From an uncultured Chthonomonas sp. (GTDB lineage Bacteria; Armatimonadota; Chthonomonadetes; Chthonomonadales; CAJBBX01), in the NCBI GenBank assembly GCA_903951425.1, contig CAJBBX010000128.1, positions 16,886 through 80,885 of the forward strand: a DNA stretch of 64,000 nucleotides. Reading direction: 5' to 3'. This document shows, piece after piece, positions 8,485-16,465 of the stretch. Every line of letters begins with the position of its first letter. Within the stretch, counting starts at the first letter, position 1. Below the pieces are notes generated by a model that saw only the letters and a program-made list of their open reading frames with translations, was not told the origin of the DNA and ran no database searches. The position numbers were made by a program, and so were the translations under genes.

Positions 8485-8964
8485 CTACCCGGCGAAGATC
8501 TCCCGGATACGCGCTACGCGGTAGTCGAAGATGCCCTCCACCTGCCGGCGGATCATCAGCCGGTGCAGGATGACGCCGATGGGGCCGAAGGGCACACGGT
8601 AGCGCACCTCGTCGCGGAGGCGCACACCGGCGCCCTCGGCCTCGAAGGTGTGCGTGTGGCGCCAGAGGATATACGGGCCGTTGACCTGCAGGTCCACGAA
8701 GCTGCGACCCGGCTGCCACGCCTCGATCAATGTGCGCCAGCGGTACGGGATGCCCATCCAGGCCATTCGGTAGGTGATGAGCGTCCCCTGGCGGATCTCA
8801 TCCGGCTCCATGTGCATCAGATGGAACCCGAGCCAGCCGGGCGTGATGCGCTGCAGGTTGCGCGGCTCCGCGAAGAAGGCGGCCACCGCCTCAACCTCCC
8901 CCGGAACCCACTGGCTCCGCGTCAACGCAGTCTCCGGTGCGCCCCACGCCAACGCCCTGTGCAC
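8485..8964 (-). CDS. SRPBCC (START-like) ligand-binding family protein
   Basis: The 159-residue protein has the helix-grip pattern of SRPBCC/polyketide-cyclase-like proteins. VAAFFAEPRNLQRITPGWLG is the first helix and loop, GTLITYRMAWMGIPYRWRT and FVDLQVNGPYILWRHTHTFE are the central strands, and the long C-terminal helix is VILHRLMIRRQVEGIFDYRV. This matches a common cytoplasmic subgroup seen beside photolyase-like or oxidoreductase genes. It probably binds a hydrophobic small molecule. The start is a GTG preceded by GGGGGAGG. It converges with the VOC gene with only 18 bp between stops, and is divergent from htpX. Confidence 0.8.
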   Translation of the reverse strand: MHRALAWGAPETALTRSQWVPGEVEAVAAFFAEPRNLQRITPGWLGFHLMHMEPDEIRQGTLITYRMAWMGIPYRWRTLIEAWQPGRSFVDLQVNGPYILWRHTHTFEAEGAGVRLRDEVRYRVPFGPIGVILHRLMIRRQVEGIFDYRVARIREIFAG

Positions 8965-9002
8965 CGCCCCTCCCCCGTAGCCGGCAGGCGACCCCGCGCC
9001 GA

Positions 9003-9056
9003 CCCCATAGGTCCCATACGTCCGGTACGTCCCATACCTCTCATATCATAGGTCCC
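9003..9056. repeat. Degenerate CCCATAGGTCCC repeat cluster
   Basis: The SRPBCC-htpX divergent gap (8965-9167) contains several diverged units of the type CATAGGTCC, CATACGTCC, TACGTCCC and CATACCTC in tandem. The 12-mer CCCATAGGTCCC at 9004-9015 recurs on the other strand at 29596-29607 in front of the GH32 gene. No gene is visible in this gap. Confidence 0.5.
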
Positions 9057-9167
9057 CTTGCGCTCGCCCAACGAAACCCGGGCATAGCGCTGCCGCGTAG
9101 TAACATTGGCGCGCGTCGGGCCGGATGTCGGCCGCGGACTTGGGTGCGCCGCTGGAGGATACCGAAG

Positions 9168-10016
9168 ATGAACGCCATGAGAACCACGGTGCTGATGGCG
9201 CTGCTGGTGGGTCTCTTCATGTTTGTCGGCGGAGCCCTCGCCGGCTCCCGCGGCATGATGATGGGCCTGACCTTCGCCGCCGTCACCAATATGGCGGCCT
9301 ACTGGTTCAGCGACAAGCTGGCCCTCATGATGAGCGGCGCCCAGGAAGTCTCGCCTACCGAAGCTCCGGACCTGCACAGGATGGTCGCCGCTGTGGCCCG
9401 GCAGGCCGGCGTCCCCATGCCCCGCGTCTACATCATCCCACAGGAGCAGCCCAACGCCTTCGCCACCGGCCGCGACCCGCAGCACGCCGCTGTCGCGGTC
9501 ACCGAGGGGCTCCTGCAGGTCATGTCCCGCGAGGAGTTGGAGGCCGTGCTGGCCCACGAGATGGCCCACGTCAAGCACCGCGACATCCTCATCAGCAGCA
9601 TCGCGGCCACCGTGGCCGGAGCCATCTCCATGCTGCCCAGGATGTTCTACTTCTTCGGCCCAGGCGACCGCCGGGACGACGACGGGGGCGGCATCCTCGG
9701 CATGCTGGCGGCCATGATCATCGCTCCCATCGCCGCCATGCTGATCCAGTTGGCGATCTCCCGGGCGCGCGAGTTCGAGGCCGATGCCGGCGCCGCGCGG
9801 ATTACCGGCAACCCGCTGGCCCTGGCCTCTGCCCTGCAGCGGCTGGAGGGCGTGGCTCGCCGTTCGCCCATGCATGTGAACGCTGCGGCCAGCCACATGT
9901 ACATCGTCAATCCGCTGGGCGGCGACATCCTGCGGGGCATCGGCGGCCTCTTCCGAACGCACCCGCATACCGAAGAGCGCGTGGCGAGGCTGCATCAGAT
10001 CGCCGGTATCCGGTAA
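9168..10016 (+). CDS. htpX: HtpX-type membrane zinc metalloprotease (M48B)
   Basis: The 282-residue protein is a membrane-bound zinc protease that degrades damaged membrane proteins. Two N-terminal membrane segments (residues ~7-25 and ~30-48) are followed by the HEMAH zinc motif at 130-134. A second hydrophobic pair lies at ~140-160 and ~178-196, and SRAREFEADAGAA at 198-210 supplies the third zinc ligand. The length matches the family (about 280-300). The start ATG is 9 nt after GGAGG; longer open frame upstream has no such site. In family members expression is usually heat- or envelope-stress-induced; no operator is visible here. A strong hairpin follows the gene. Confidence 0.95.
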   Translation: MNAMRTTVLMALLVGLFMFVGGALAGSRGMMMGLTFAAVTNMAAYWFSDKLALMMSGAQEVSPTEAPDLHRMVAAVARQAGVPMPRVYIIPQEQPNAFATGRDPQHAAVAVTEGLLQVMSREELEAVLAHEMAHVKHRDILISSIAATVAGAISMLPRMFYFFGPGDRRDDDGGGILGMLAAMIIAPIAAMLIQLAISRAREFEADAGAARITGNPLALASALQRLEGVARRSPMHVNAAASHMYIVNPLGGDILRGIGGLFRTHPHTEERVARLHQIAGIR

Positions 10017-10031
10017 CATCGTGGGGCCAGA

Positions 10032-10054
10032 CCCCGGTCGAACGCAGACCGGGG
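10032..10054 (+). terminator. Hairpin between htpX and the esterase gene
   Basis: CCCCGGTC and GACCGGGG form an 8-bp perfect stem with a 7-nt loop, 16 nt after the htpX stop and 23 nt before the next ATG. No U-tract follows. It may be a terminator or a leader structure for the esterase gene. Confidence 0.5.
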
Positions 10055-10076
10055 CCACTCCAGACAGGAGCGCCCC

Positions 10077-11279
10077 ATGAACCGCACCACCATTGCCTTG
10101 CTGCCCCTCTTGCTCGCCGCCGCCGTGGGTGCGTCGGGCCAGCCCGCACAGCCGACCGGTCCCGTGTGGGATCTCCGAGTGCTGGGCAGCGCCCCCCGCG
10201 TTTTCGAGGCGCCCGGCTTCTCCGAGCCCGGCGTCCGAGCGCTCTTCTTCGAGGGCCCGGCCTTCAACGGCAAGCCCACGCGCGTCTTCGCGTGGATGGG
10301 CATCCCGAATCTGGAGCCGGGCAAGAAGGCGCCGGGTATCGTGCTGGTTCACGGCGGCGGCGGCACCGCCATCGCCTCCTGGGTGCGCCTCTGGACCGAG
10401 CGCGGCTACGCCGCCATCTCCATGGATACCTGTGGCGGTCTGCCCAGGGTCGTTAAGGGCGCATGGGAGCGCAACCCCGACGGCGGACCCAACGGCTGGG
10501 GCGGCTTCGACCAGATCGACCAGCCGCGAACCGACCAGTGGACCTACCACGCCGTGGCGTCGGCCCTCCTGGCCCACTCGCTGCTCCGCGCACAGCCCGA
10601 GGTCGACGCCCGCCGCATCGGCCTCACCGGCATCTCCTGGGGCGGCTACCTCACCTGCATCATCGCCGGCGTCGACCCGCGCTTTCGCTTCGCCGTCCCC
10701 GTCTACGGTTGCGGCTTCACCAACGAGCACACCTTCGCCCCTGCGGTCACGGGCATGGGCCCCGAGCGCGGCGACCGCTGGATGCGCTGGTGGGACCCCT
10801 CCGCCTACCTCGGCGCGGTCAAGATGCCCATGCTGTGGGTGACGGGGAGCAACGACTTCGCCTACACCTTCAACGCGTTGCAGAAGAGCTACCGCCTGCC
10901 GAAGACGCCCCGTACGCTGGCCATCCGCCTCCGCATGCCTCACGGCCACGGGCCCGCCGGCGAGGCGCCCAAGGAGATCTGGGACTACGCCGACAGCGTG
11001 CTGAAGCATGGCGTCCCGCTGGCCCGCATCACCGGGCAGGGCCGCAACGGCGACACCGTCTGGGCCACCTACCAGACCAAACGGACCATCGTGCGAGCGG
11101 AACTCAACATCACCCGCGACCTCGGCCTCTGGCCAGACCGCAAGTGGGACGCCCTGCCCGCCACCCTCACCAAGGGCAAGGTTACGGCCACCCTCCCGCC
11201 CGGCGTAACGGTCTACTACCTGAACCTCTTCGACGACCGCGACTGTGCCGTAAGCACGGAACACGTGGAGGTGCGGTAG
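10077..11279 (+). CDS. Secreted alpha/beta-hydrolase, acetylxylan-esterase/dienelactone-hydrolase type
   Basis: The 400-residue product has a signal peptide (residues 1-22, cleaved near GASGQ). The alpha/beta-hydrolase landmarks are present: oxyanion loop VHGGGG at 91-96, nucleophile elbow GISWGG with Ser187, a likely acid at TGSND (Asp260), and a His in RMPHGHG (289 or 291). This layout resembles acetylxylan esterases and other AXE1/DLH-like esterases that remove acyl groups from polysaccharides. Residues ~305-400 form an extra beta-rich tail (TIVRAELNITRDLGLWPDRK and following), resembling the C-terminal Ig-like tail of PhoPQ/esterase relatives. AGGAG precedes the ATG by 6 nt. The neighbouring GH5-like gene fits a joint role in hemicellulose breakdown. 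Confidence 0.85.
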   Translation: MNRTTIALLPLLLAAAVGASGQPAQPTGPVWDLRVLGSAPRVFEAPGFSEPGVRALFFEGPAFNGKPTRVFAWMGIPNLEPGKKAPGIVLVHGGGGTAIASWVRLWTERGYAAISMDTCGGLPRVVKGAWERNPDGGPNGWGGFDQIDQPRTDQWTYHAVASALLAHSLLRAQPEVDARRIGLTGISWGGYLTCIIAGVDPRFRFAVPVYGCGFTNEHTFAPAVTGMGPERGDRWMRWWDPSAYLGAVKMPMLWVTGSNDFAYTFNALQKSYRLPKTPRTLAIRLRMPHGHGPAGEAPKEIWDYADSVLKHGVPLARITGQGRNGDTVWATYQTKRTIVRAELNITRDLGLWPDRKWDALPATLTKGKVTATLPPGVTVYYLNLFDDRDCAVSTEHVEVR

Positions 11280-11329
11280 GCCAGCCGAGAAAAAGCGCCC
11301 ATGGGTCTCCGCATCTCGCCGTCCCTCGC

Positions 11330-11353
11330 GGCTCGGCCCTCCGTGTCCGAGTC
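11330..11353. repeat. REP-like 24-bp palindromic element, copy A
   Basis: This copy reads, on the minus strand, GACTCGGACACGGAGG followed by GCCGAGCC. It is an imperfect stem-loop shared with 11464-11487 and 13813-13836. It lies in the 256-bp gap 11280-11535, which holds no gene. Confidence 0.6.
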
Positions 11354-11458
11354 GGCCGTCAACGCGGTCAACACGGTCCTGCCGTCCAAGCGCTTGCCGT
11401 CGCCCTTAACGTCATCCTGACGCGAAGCGGAAGGACCCCCCGGAGCCATCTGCCGCAC

Positions 11459-11492
11459 CTGCGGACTCGGGCACGGAGGCCCGAGTCCGCAG
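11459..11492. repeat. REP-like 24-bp palindromic element, copy B (strong hairpin)
   Basis: The core is GACTCGGGCACG followed by GAGGCCCGAGTC at 11464-11487. With its flanks it forms a perfect 15-bp stem with a 6-nt loop. It is the best-paired copy of the family and could also act as a transcription terminator between the esterase gene and the GH5-like gene. Confidence 0.65.
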
Positions 11493-11535
11493 GCCACCAT
11501 CCCCAGCCCGTCCTCCGTGTGCCACACTGACCGGC

Positions 11536-13800
11536 ATGAGCAAACCGACCCTCTTGGTCGCCATCCTGCTGGGCGTTGTCGCCTCGATCGCGGCCAGCCC
11601 GGCGACGGCGCACCCCGGCGATCAGCCTGCCGTCCGGACCGTCCGCCTCGACCCAAGCGCGGCCGACGGCCGACCCGTCCTGCACCTTCAGGTCGAGGCG
11701 CAGTACGACAACCCCTTCGACGCTAACGATGTGGCCGTCGACGCCCAGGTCTGCGGACGCGACGGTCGGCTCACTTCGACCCCAGGGTTCTTGTACCAGT
11801 CCTTCCGGCGGCGCCTGGTCGACGGAGCCGAAGTGGTCGAGGCCGACGGTCCACAGGAGTGGCAGGTACGCCTAGCGCTGCCCCGGGCGGGGGAGTACCA
11901 GGCCGTCGTCCGCGTTCGCGACCGCAACGGCACGGCGCGCTCGAAGCCCGTGCGGTTGCAGGTCCGGCGCGGCGGCATGGAGGGGTTCGTGCAGGTGGAC
12001 CAGCGCGACCGGCGCTGGTTCCGCACCCGGTCCGGCGCGCCCGTCTACCCCATCGGCGCCAACATCTGCTGGGCCGGCAAGGCGGGCACCTTCGACTACG
12101 ACACCTGGCTTGCCGACTATGCCGCCAACGGCTGCAACTGGTTCCGCCTCTTCCTCAGCCCGCACTGGACCACCCTTACGGTCAACACGCGCGCGGCGGG
12201 CTACGACCGCGTCGACCTGGCCGCCGCCTGGCGCCTCGACCACGTGCTGGCCGCCGCCGAGCGCCTCGGCATGCGCGCCCAGCTCTGCTTTGAGGCGACG
12301 ACCGACCTGCACGACACCGCCGACTACGCCAGCTTCGCCACGTCGGTCTACAACGCGGTCAACGGCGGCCCGCTCCGGGGCCCCGGCGAGTTCTACTCCA
12401 ACGCCGCGGCCCGCAAGGCCTTCCGGAACAAGCTCCGCTACCATGTGGCCCGCTGGGGCGCCGGCCCGTCGGTCTTCGCCTGGGAGTTGATGAACGAGGC
12501 CGACCTGACGCGCGACTATGAGACGCTCCGCCCCGCCGTCTACGCCTGGCACACCGACATGGCCCGCGCCCTCCGCGCCATGGACCAGGGCCGCCACATG
12601 ATCACGACCAGCCTCATGCAGCACCACGTGGAGGACCGGCTCAACAGCCACCCCGACCTCGACTTCGCGCAGACGCACCACTACCAGATGGAGGACGAAG
12701 TCGCCGCCTTCGAGGCCGACGTGGTCCGAATGCCCTCCGCCGGCAAACGCCCCTACTTCCACGGTGAGTTCGGAGTGACCCAGGGGACCGAGGCCCAGCG
12801 CGATCCCCGGGGCGTCAGCGTCCACAACGCCCTCTGGTCGGCGCCGGGCCTGCTCCAGGCGGGGACACCCATGAGCTGGTGGTGGGACGGCTACATCGCG
12901 CCCTGCCGCCTCTACGGCGAGTATGGGCGGTTCGCCGCCTGGGTGCGCGGGTTCGACTTCGGGGCCCAGGCGCCGCGCCGGGCGGACGTGGACGTCTCGC
13001 TCGCCGGGCCGGCCGTCTCCCCGCCGGCGGACCTCCTCTTGGAGCCCTCGCTGGAGTCGTGGTCGCCCGGCCCCGCCTCCGGTCCGGTGACACTCCGGCT
13101 CGCGCCCACCGGCGCCCTGAGCCCGCCCGGCCGTCTGCCCGGCATCCTGCACGGCGTCCGCAACCACCCGGAGCTGCACAACCCGGTCACATTCGAGCTG
13201 AACTCACCCCGAGCCGGCACGCTGACCGTCCGCGTCTCGGGCGTCTCCTGGGCCGGCGGAGCCTGCCTGGCGCTCTCGGTCGATGGTCGGAAGGTCCGCG
13301 AGGCGGATATGCCCGTGCCGTCTGGCCACACCGCCGGCCGGATCATCGAGGCCTATAACGGCGAGTACACCGTTGCCCTCCCTCGCGGCGCACACTGCGT
13401 GCGCATCGAGAACACGGGCATCGACTGGATCCGTTGCACCTATCGCGTCAGCGGCTACCTCACCCGCGCCGCGGCGCCGGTGCGGACTCTCGGCGTGGCG
13501 GGGCGGACCGAGGGACTGCTCTGGGTGCAGAACCGCGCCTACACCTGGTTCGGCGCCAACAAGGCCGGCCCGCCGCCCGCGCCGGCGCCAGCGGTCCGGC
13601 TCGTGGTCCGAGGCCTGGCGCCGGGCGCATGGCGCGTCGAGCGGTTCCCCACCACCGACGGAGGCACGCGCGGCGTCTGGCTGCTGCGCGTGGGCAAGGA
13701 CGGATCGCTGCGCCTACCCGTCACTGACGTGGCGTGGGACGCCGCCTACCGCTGGCGGCGAGTGATGGAGAAGGGCAACCGGCCTGAAGCGAAGCCGTAA
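11536..13800 (+). CDS. Secreted GH5-like (clan A) glycoside hydrolase with C-terminal carbohydrate-binding-like module
   Basis: The 754-residue protein begins with a signal peptide (cleaved near TAHPG, residue 26). Residues ~32-145 form a DUF5060-like beta-sandwich that often precedes such enzymes. Residues ~150-480 are a TIM barrel opening with FVQVDQRDRRWFRTRSG and GANICWAGKAGTFDYDTWL. The acid/base Glu321 sits in FAWELMNEAD and the nucleophile Glu411 in YFHGEFGVTQ, the two-Glu arrangement of retaining clan A enzymes. SWWWDGYI closes the barrel. Residues ~505-680 (LEPSLESW... GVSWAGGACLALSVDGRK) resemble a malectin-like or CBM jelly roll. The substrate is unknown, possibly a mannan or galactan. 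No clear ribosome-binding site precedes the ATG. An oxidoreductase gene follows after a REP-like element. Confidence 0.8.
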   Translation: MSKPTLLVAILLGVVASIAASPATAHPGDQPAVRTVRLDPSAADGRPVLHLQVEAQYDNPFDANDVAVDAQVCGRDGRLTSTPGFLYQSFRRRLVDGAEVVEADGPQEWQVRLALPRAGEYQAVVRVRDRNGTARSKPVRLQVRRGGMEGFVQVDQRDRRWFRTRSGAPVYPIGANICWAGKAGTFDYDTWLADYAANGCNWFRLFLSPHWTTLTVNTRAAGYDRVDLAAAWRLDHVLAAAERLGMRAQLCFEATTDLHDTADYASFATSVYNAVNGGPLRGPGEFYSNAAARKAFRNKLRYHVARWGAGPSVFAWELMNEADLTRDYETLRPAVYAWHTDMARALRAMDQGRHMITTSLMQHHVEDRLNSHPDLDFAQTHHYQMEDEVAAFEADVVRMPSAGKRPYFHGEFGVTQGTEAQRDPRGVSVHNALWSAPGLLQAGTPMSWWWDGYIAPCRLYGEYGRFAAWVRGFDFGAQAPRRADVDVSLAGPAVSPPADLLLEPSLESWSPGPASGPVTLRLAPTGALSPPGRLPGILHGVRNHPELHNPVTFELNSPRAGTLTVRVSGVSWAGGACLALSVDGRKVREADMPVPSGHTAGRIIEAYNGEYTVALPRGAHCVRIENTGIDWIRCTYRVSGYLTRAAAPVRTLGVAGRTEGLLWVQNRAYTWFGANKAGPPPAPAPAVRLVVRGLAPGAWRVERFPTTDGGTRGVWLLRVGKDGSLRLPVTDVAWDAAYRWRRVMEKGNRPEAKP

Positions 13801-13812
13801 GCCCGCCCCGGT

Positions 13813-13836
13813 GGCTCGGGTCTCCGTGCCCGAGTC
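13813..13836. repeat. REP-like 24-bp palindromic element, copy C
   Basis: On the minus strand this reads GACTCGGGCACGGAGA followed by CCCGAGCC. CTCGGG and CCCGAG pair around an 8-nt loop. It sits in the 86-bp gap between the GH5-like gene and the Gfo/Idh gene, 12 nt after the stop. Confidence 0.6.
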
Positions 13837-13886
13837 GGACAGGTGCGCCGGGTATGCTGCCGCAAACGGCCCGGAGGAGCGACGGC

Positions 13887-15026
13887 ATGGAGAACGGCGC
13901 ACGCTTGCGAGTGGCGGTGGTGGGGTTGGGCTTCGGGGGCAGCTTCCCGGAGATTTACCGAGCGCACCCGGACGTGGCCGAGGTGGCCCTCTGCGATACC
14001 AACGCCGATCGTCTGGCCGCCTTCGCCGGCGAGCATGGCTTCGCCGCTCGCTACGCCCGGCTTGACGACCTGCTGGCCGACGGACGCTGGGACGCCGTCC
14101 ACCTGGTGACGCCCATCCCACTCCACGCCCGTCAGGCCGTCGCCGTGCTGCAGGCGGGCAAGCACTGCGCATGCACCGTGCCCGCCGCCACCAGCCTCGA
14201 CGACCTGCGCGCCCTCGTGGCCGCCCAGCGCGAGAGCGGCCGCAACTACATGATGATGGAGACCGCGGTCTACACCTACCACTACCTGATGGCCGCCGCC
14301 ATGCGCGATGCCGGCGAGCTGGGCGCCCTTCAGTTCCTGCGCGGAGCCCACTACCAGGACATGGAGGGATGGCCGCCCTACTGGGCCGGCCTGCCGCCCA
14401 TGCACTACGCCACCCACGCCGTCGCGCCGTTGCTCGCCCTGGCCGACGCCCGCGCGGTTCGGGTCCACTGCTTCGGCTCCGGCTCCATGCGCGAGGAGCT
14501 GCGCGCGCCCTACGGCAACCCCTTCCCGGTGGAGACCGCCATCTTCCAGCTGAGCCGTCCCGGCCTCGCCGCCGAGGTAACACGCTCGCTCTTCGAGACG
14601 GCACGCGACTATGTGGAGAGCTTCACGGCGCTGGGCGGGAAGGCCTCGCTGGAGTGGCACCTGGAGAACGAGCTGCCCGTGGTCTTCCGCCTCAGCGACC
14701 GAACGCCCGGCGGCTGGGGACGCCCCTGCGCGGTGGAGCGCGTGGCGCCGCCCTCGCGCAACGACCTGCTACCGCCCGAGCTCCACCGCTTCACCCACCA
14801 CAGCGTGCTGATGGACCAGCAGAGCCTCCACGGCTCCGTGCTGCACGGGGGAGCGCACCACGGCTCCCACCCGCATCTGGTCCACGAGTTCGTCCGCAGC
14901 ATCGTGGAGCGGCGCCCCCCGGCCATCGACGCGGTCCGAGCCGCCGACTGGACCGCCGCAGGCATCTGCGCCCACGCCTCAGCCATGCGTGGCGGCGAGG
15001 CCGTGGAGGTGCCGAGCTTCGGCTGA
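13887..15026 (+). CDS. Gfo/Idh/MocA-family NAD(P)-dependent oxidoreductase
   Basis: The 379-residue protein has an N-terminal Rossmann fold with VAVVGLGFGGSF at residues 9-20 as the dinucleotide loop. The family's MocA motif region follows in degenerate form (GKHCACTVPAATSLDDLRAL, in place of the usual GKhVxxEKPxA). The second domain carries the substrate-binding sheet (GALQFLRGAHYQDMEGWPPY; HYATHAVAPLLALADARAV). Members oxidise or reduce sugars, inositols and sugar acids. The usual catalytic Lys of EKP is replaced here (CTVPA), so the activity may be unusual or shifted. The start ATG lies 7 nt after GGAGGAG. It has no signal peptide, so it acts in the cytoplasm on sugars released by the neighbouring hydrolases. 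Confidence 0.85.
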   Translation: MENGARLRVAVVGLGFGGSFPEIYRAHPDVAEVALCDTNADRLAAFAGEHGFAARYARLDDLLADGRWDAVHLVTPIPLHARQAVAVLQAGKHCACTVPAATSLDDLRALVAAQRESGRNYMMMETAVYTYHYLMAAAMRDAGELGALQFLRGAHYQDMEGWPPYWAGLPPMHYATHAVAPLLALADARAVRVHCFGSGSMREELRAPYGNPFPVETAIFQLSRPGLAAEVTRSLFETARDYVESFTALGGKASLEWHLENELPVVFRLSDRTPGGWGRPCAVERVAPPSRNDLLPPELHRFTHHSVLMDQQSLHGSVLHGGAHHGSHPHLVHEFVRSIVERRPPAIDAVRAADWTAAGICAHASAMRGGEAVEVPSFG

Positions 15027-15094
15027 GGCGGGCGCCGGTTCGTGTAGGTCGTCAGGGCGCCGAGGCGCTCCCGGACGTCCATCGCCGCTCCTGC

Positions 15095-16402
15095 CTAGCC
15101 CGCTCTGAGCAGCCACTCCTCAGCAGTAGCGATGCGGATGCCCGGTACGCGGATGGGCGCCGGCGGCGGCTCGGCCACGATCACGAGCCGGTCGGCGTCG
15201 GGGTACTCGGCCCGTGCGGCCGCCAGCGCGCCGGTTTCGCGCTCCGCCGTGGCGCGCGAAGCCATGTCGGCGCAGACCTGGATCAGCTCCACCCGACCGT
15301 CGGGGTACCGCGCCACGAAGTCGATCTCCGAGCCGTCTCCAAGTTTGGCGTAGGTCACCTCGGCGCGGCGCCGTTCCAACTCAACCAGCACGCAGGTCTC
15401 CAGCGCATGGCCGACGTTGGCCTTGCCCGACCGATCGAACACGGGAATGAAGCCTGGGTCCACGGGGTAGGCCTTCCTGGGGTTGGTCATCCTCCGACGC
15501 TCGGAGTCGGTATCGACGCTCACCAGGCGAAGGAGGAAGCTGTCCTCCAGATGGCCCAGGTACGCATGCAGGCTGTCCTTGCCCACCTTGAGCCCCTGTG
15601 ACGTCAGGTCGCCGTGGAGTCTGTGGATGCTGAACGAGGACGCGGTATTGGAGAGCAGATGCCGGACCATCCACCGCAACGCGACCGGGTTGCTGACGGT
15701 GTGCCGCTCAATGATGTCGCGCAGCAGCACGGTGTCCACATGCCCGCGCAGGAGCTCGAACCGGTCGACGGCATCCAGTCCCTGCGCCTCCGGGAAGCCG
15801 CCAACCACAAGGTAGTCGCGCAGCGACGCGCCGAGTTGCGAATGCACCGCGCTGGTCCAGCGCTCCGGCGGCTCGGCGGGCTCGACGCCGGCGTGCCGCA
15901 GAGCCTCGCGGAAGCTGAACGGGAAGACCACAGCCTCCATTGACCGGCCTCGGAGCGACGTCGCCACCTCGCGGCTCAGGAGCTTGGCCGACGAACCCGA
16001 CACGATGATCGCCATGCGCTCGGTGTCGAGAAGCCGCCGGATGAAGAGCTCCCAGCCGGACACCACCTGTATCTCGTCCAGGAACAGCGTGACCGTCCGG
16101 GTCCCGCGCGCCGACGGCCGCGCCTTGTAGTACTCGTCGACGATCAGGTCCAGGTCACGGGCGGCCATGCCAACGAGCCGTTCATCCTCGAAGCCGAAGA
16201 AGAGCAGGTCGGCCCGGTCCGCGCCAGCCGCCATTCGGTCCGCCAGGAGCTGCCAGAGGTAGGTCGTCTTGCCGCTCCGGCGCATGCCGATGACTGAGAC
16301 CGCCTTGCCCGGCAGGCTCGGCGCCCGGAGGTCGCGGCGCGTGAACGCGGGGACGTCCCGAGCCAGCGAGTCTGCGATCTTCTGCCGTACCACTTCGCGC
16401 AT
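15095..16402 (-). CDS. AAA-family ATPase with DUF4143 (AAA_14) architecture
   Basis: The 435-residue protein has Walker A GMRRSGKTT at 39-47 and Walker B TLFLDEIQ at 105-112. A sensor-like ALLVSGSS-type strand follows (IIVSGSSAKLLSREVATSLRGR). The middle is a winged-helix region. The C-terminal DUF4143 part contains VGHALETCVLVELERR and KLGDGSEIDFVARYPDGRVELIQVCAD, a PD-(D/E)xK-like nuclease core (DGSEIDFV then ELIQV). The family is widespread, often solitary, and its function is not established. The start is set at 16402, where GGAGG precedes the ATG by 8 nt; the longer frame starting at 16450 has none. Two near-identical 25-bp palindromes cover the start codon and the region just upstream, which suggests tight, probably autogenous control. 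Confidence 0.9.
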   Translation of the reverse strand: MREVVRQKIADSLARDVPAFTRRDLRAPSLPGKAVSVIGMRRSGKTTYLWQLLADRMAAGADRADLLFFGFEDERLVGMAARDLDLIVDEYYKARPSARGTRTVTLFLDEIQVVSGWELFIRRLLDTERMAIIVSGSSAKLLSREVATSLRGRSMEAVVFPFSFREALRHAGVEPAEPPERWTSAVHSQLGASLRDYLVVGGFPEAQGLDAVDRFELLRGHVDTVLLRDIIERHTVSNPVALRWMVRHLLSNTASSFSIHRLHGDLTSQGLKVGKDSLHAYLGHLEDSFLLRLVSVDTDSERRRMTNPRKAYPVDPGFIPVFDRSGKANVGHALETCVLVELERRRAEVTYAKLGDGSEIDFVARYPDGRVELIQVCADMASRATAERETGALAAARAEYPDADRLVIVAEPPPAPIRVPGIRIATAEEWLLRAG

Positions 16403-16458
16403 CTGTCCTTCCTCCAAGGACAGATTACTCCGAATCCGTCCTTCCGTCAAGGACAGAT
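16401..16458 (-). promoter_or_regulatory. Tandem 25-bp palindromic operators at the DUF4143 ATPase start
   Basis: Site 1 (16401-16425) is ATCTGTCCTT, five bases, then AAGGACAGAT: 10-bp arms, perfect. Site 2 (16434-16458) is ATCCGTCCTT, five bases, then AAGGACAGAT: 9 of 10 arm bases match. The centres are 33 bp apart, about three helical turns, so both would face the same side of DNA. Site 1 covers the ribosome-binding site and the first two bases of the start codon. The geometry is that of an operator pair for a dimeric repressor; alternating RNA hairpins are another reading. Confidence 0.65.
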
Positions 16459-16465
16459 GGCGCGG

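Noticed and set aside
8922..11264. 780-codon open frame on the minus strand across htpX and the esterase
   Set aside because: It is a shadow of two clear plus-strand genes with conserved catalytic motifs; no family pattern is visible in it.
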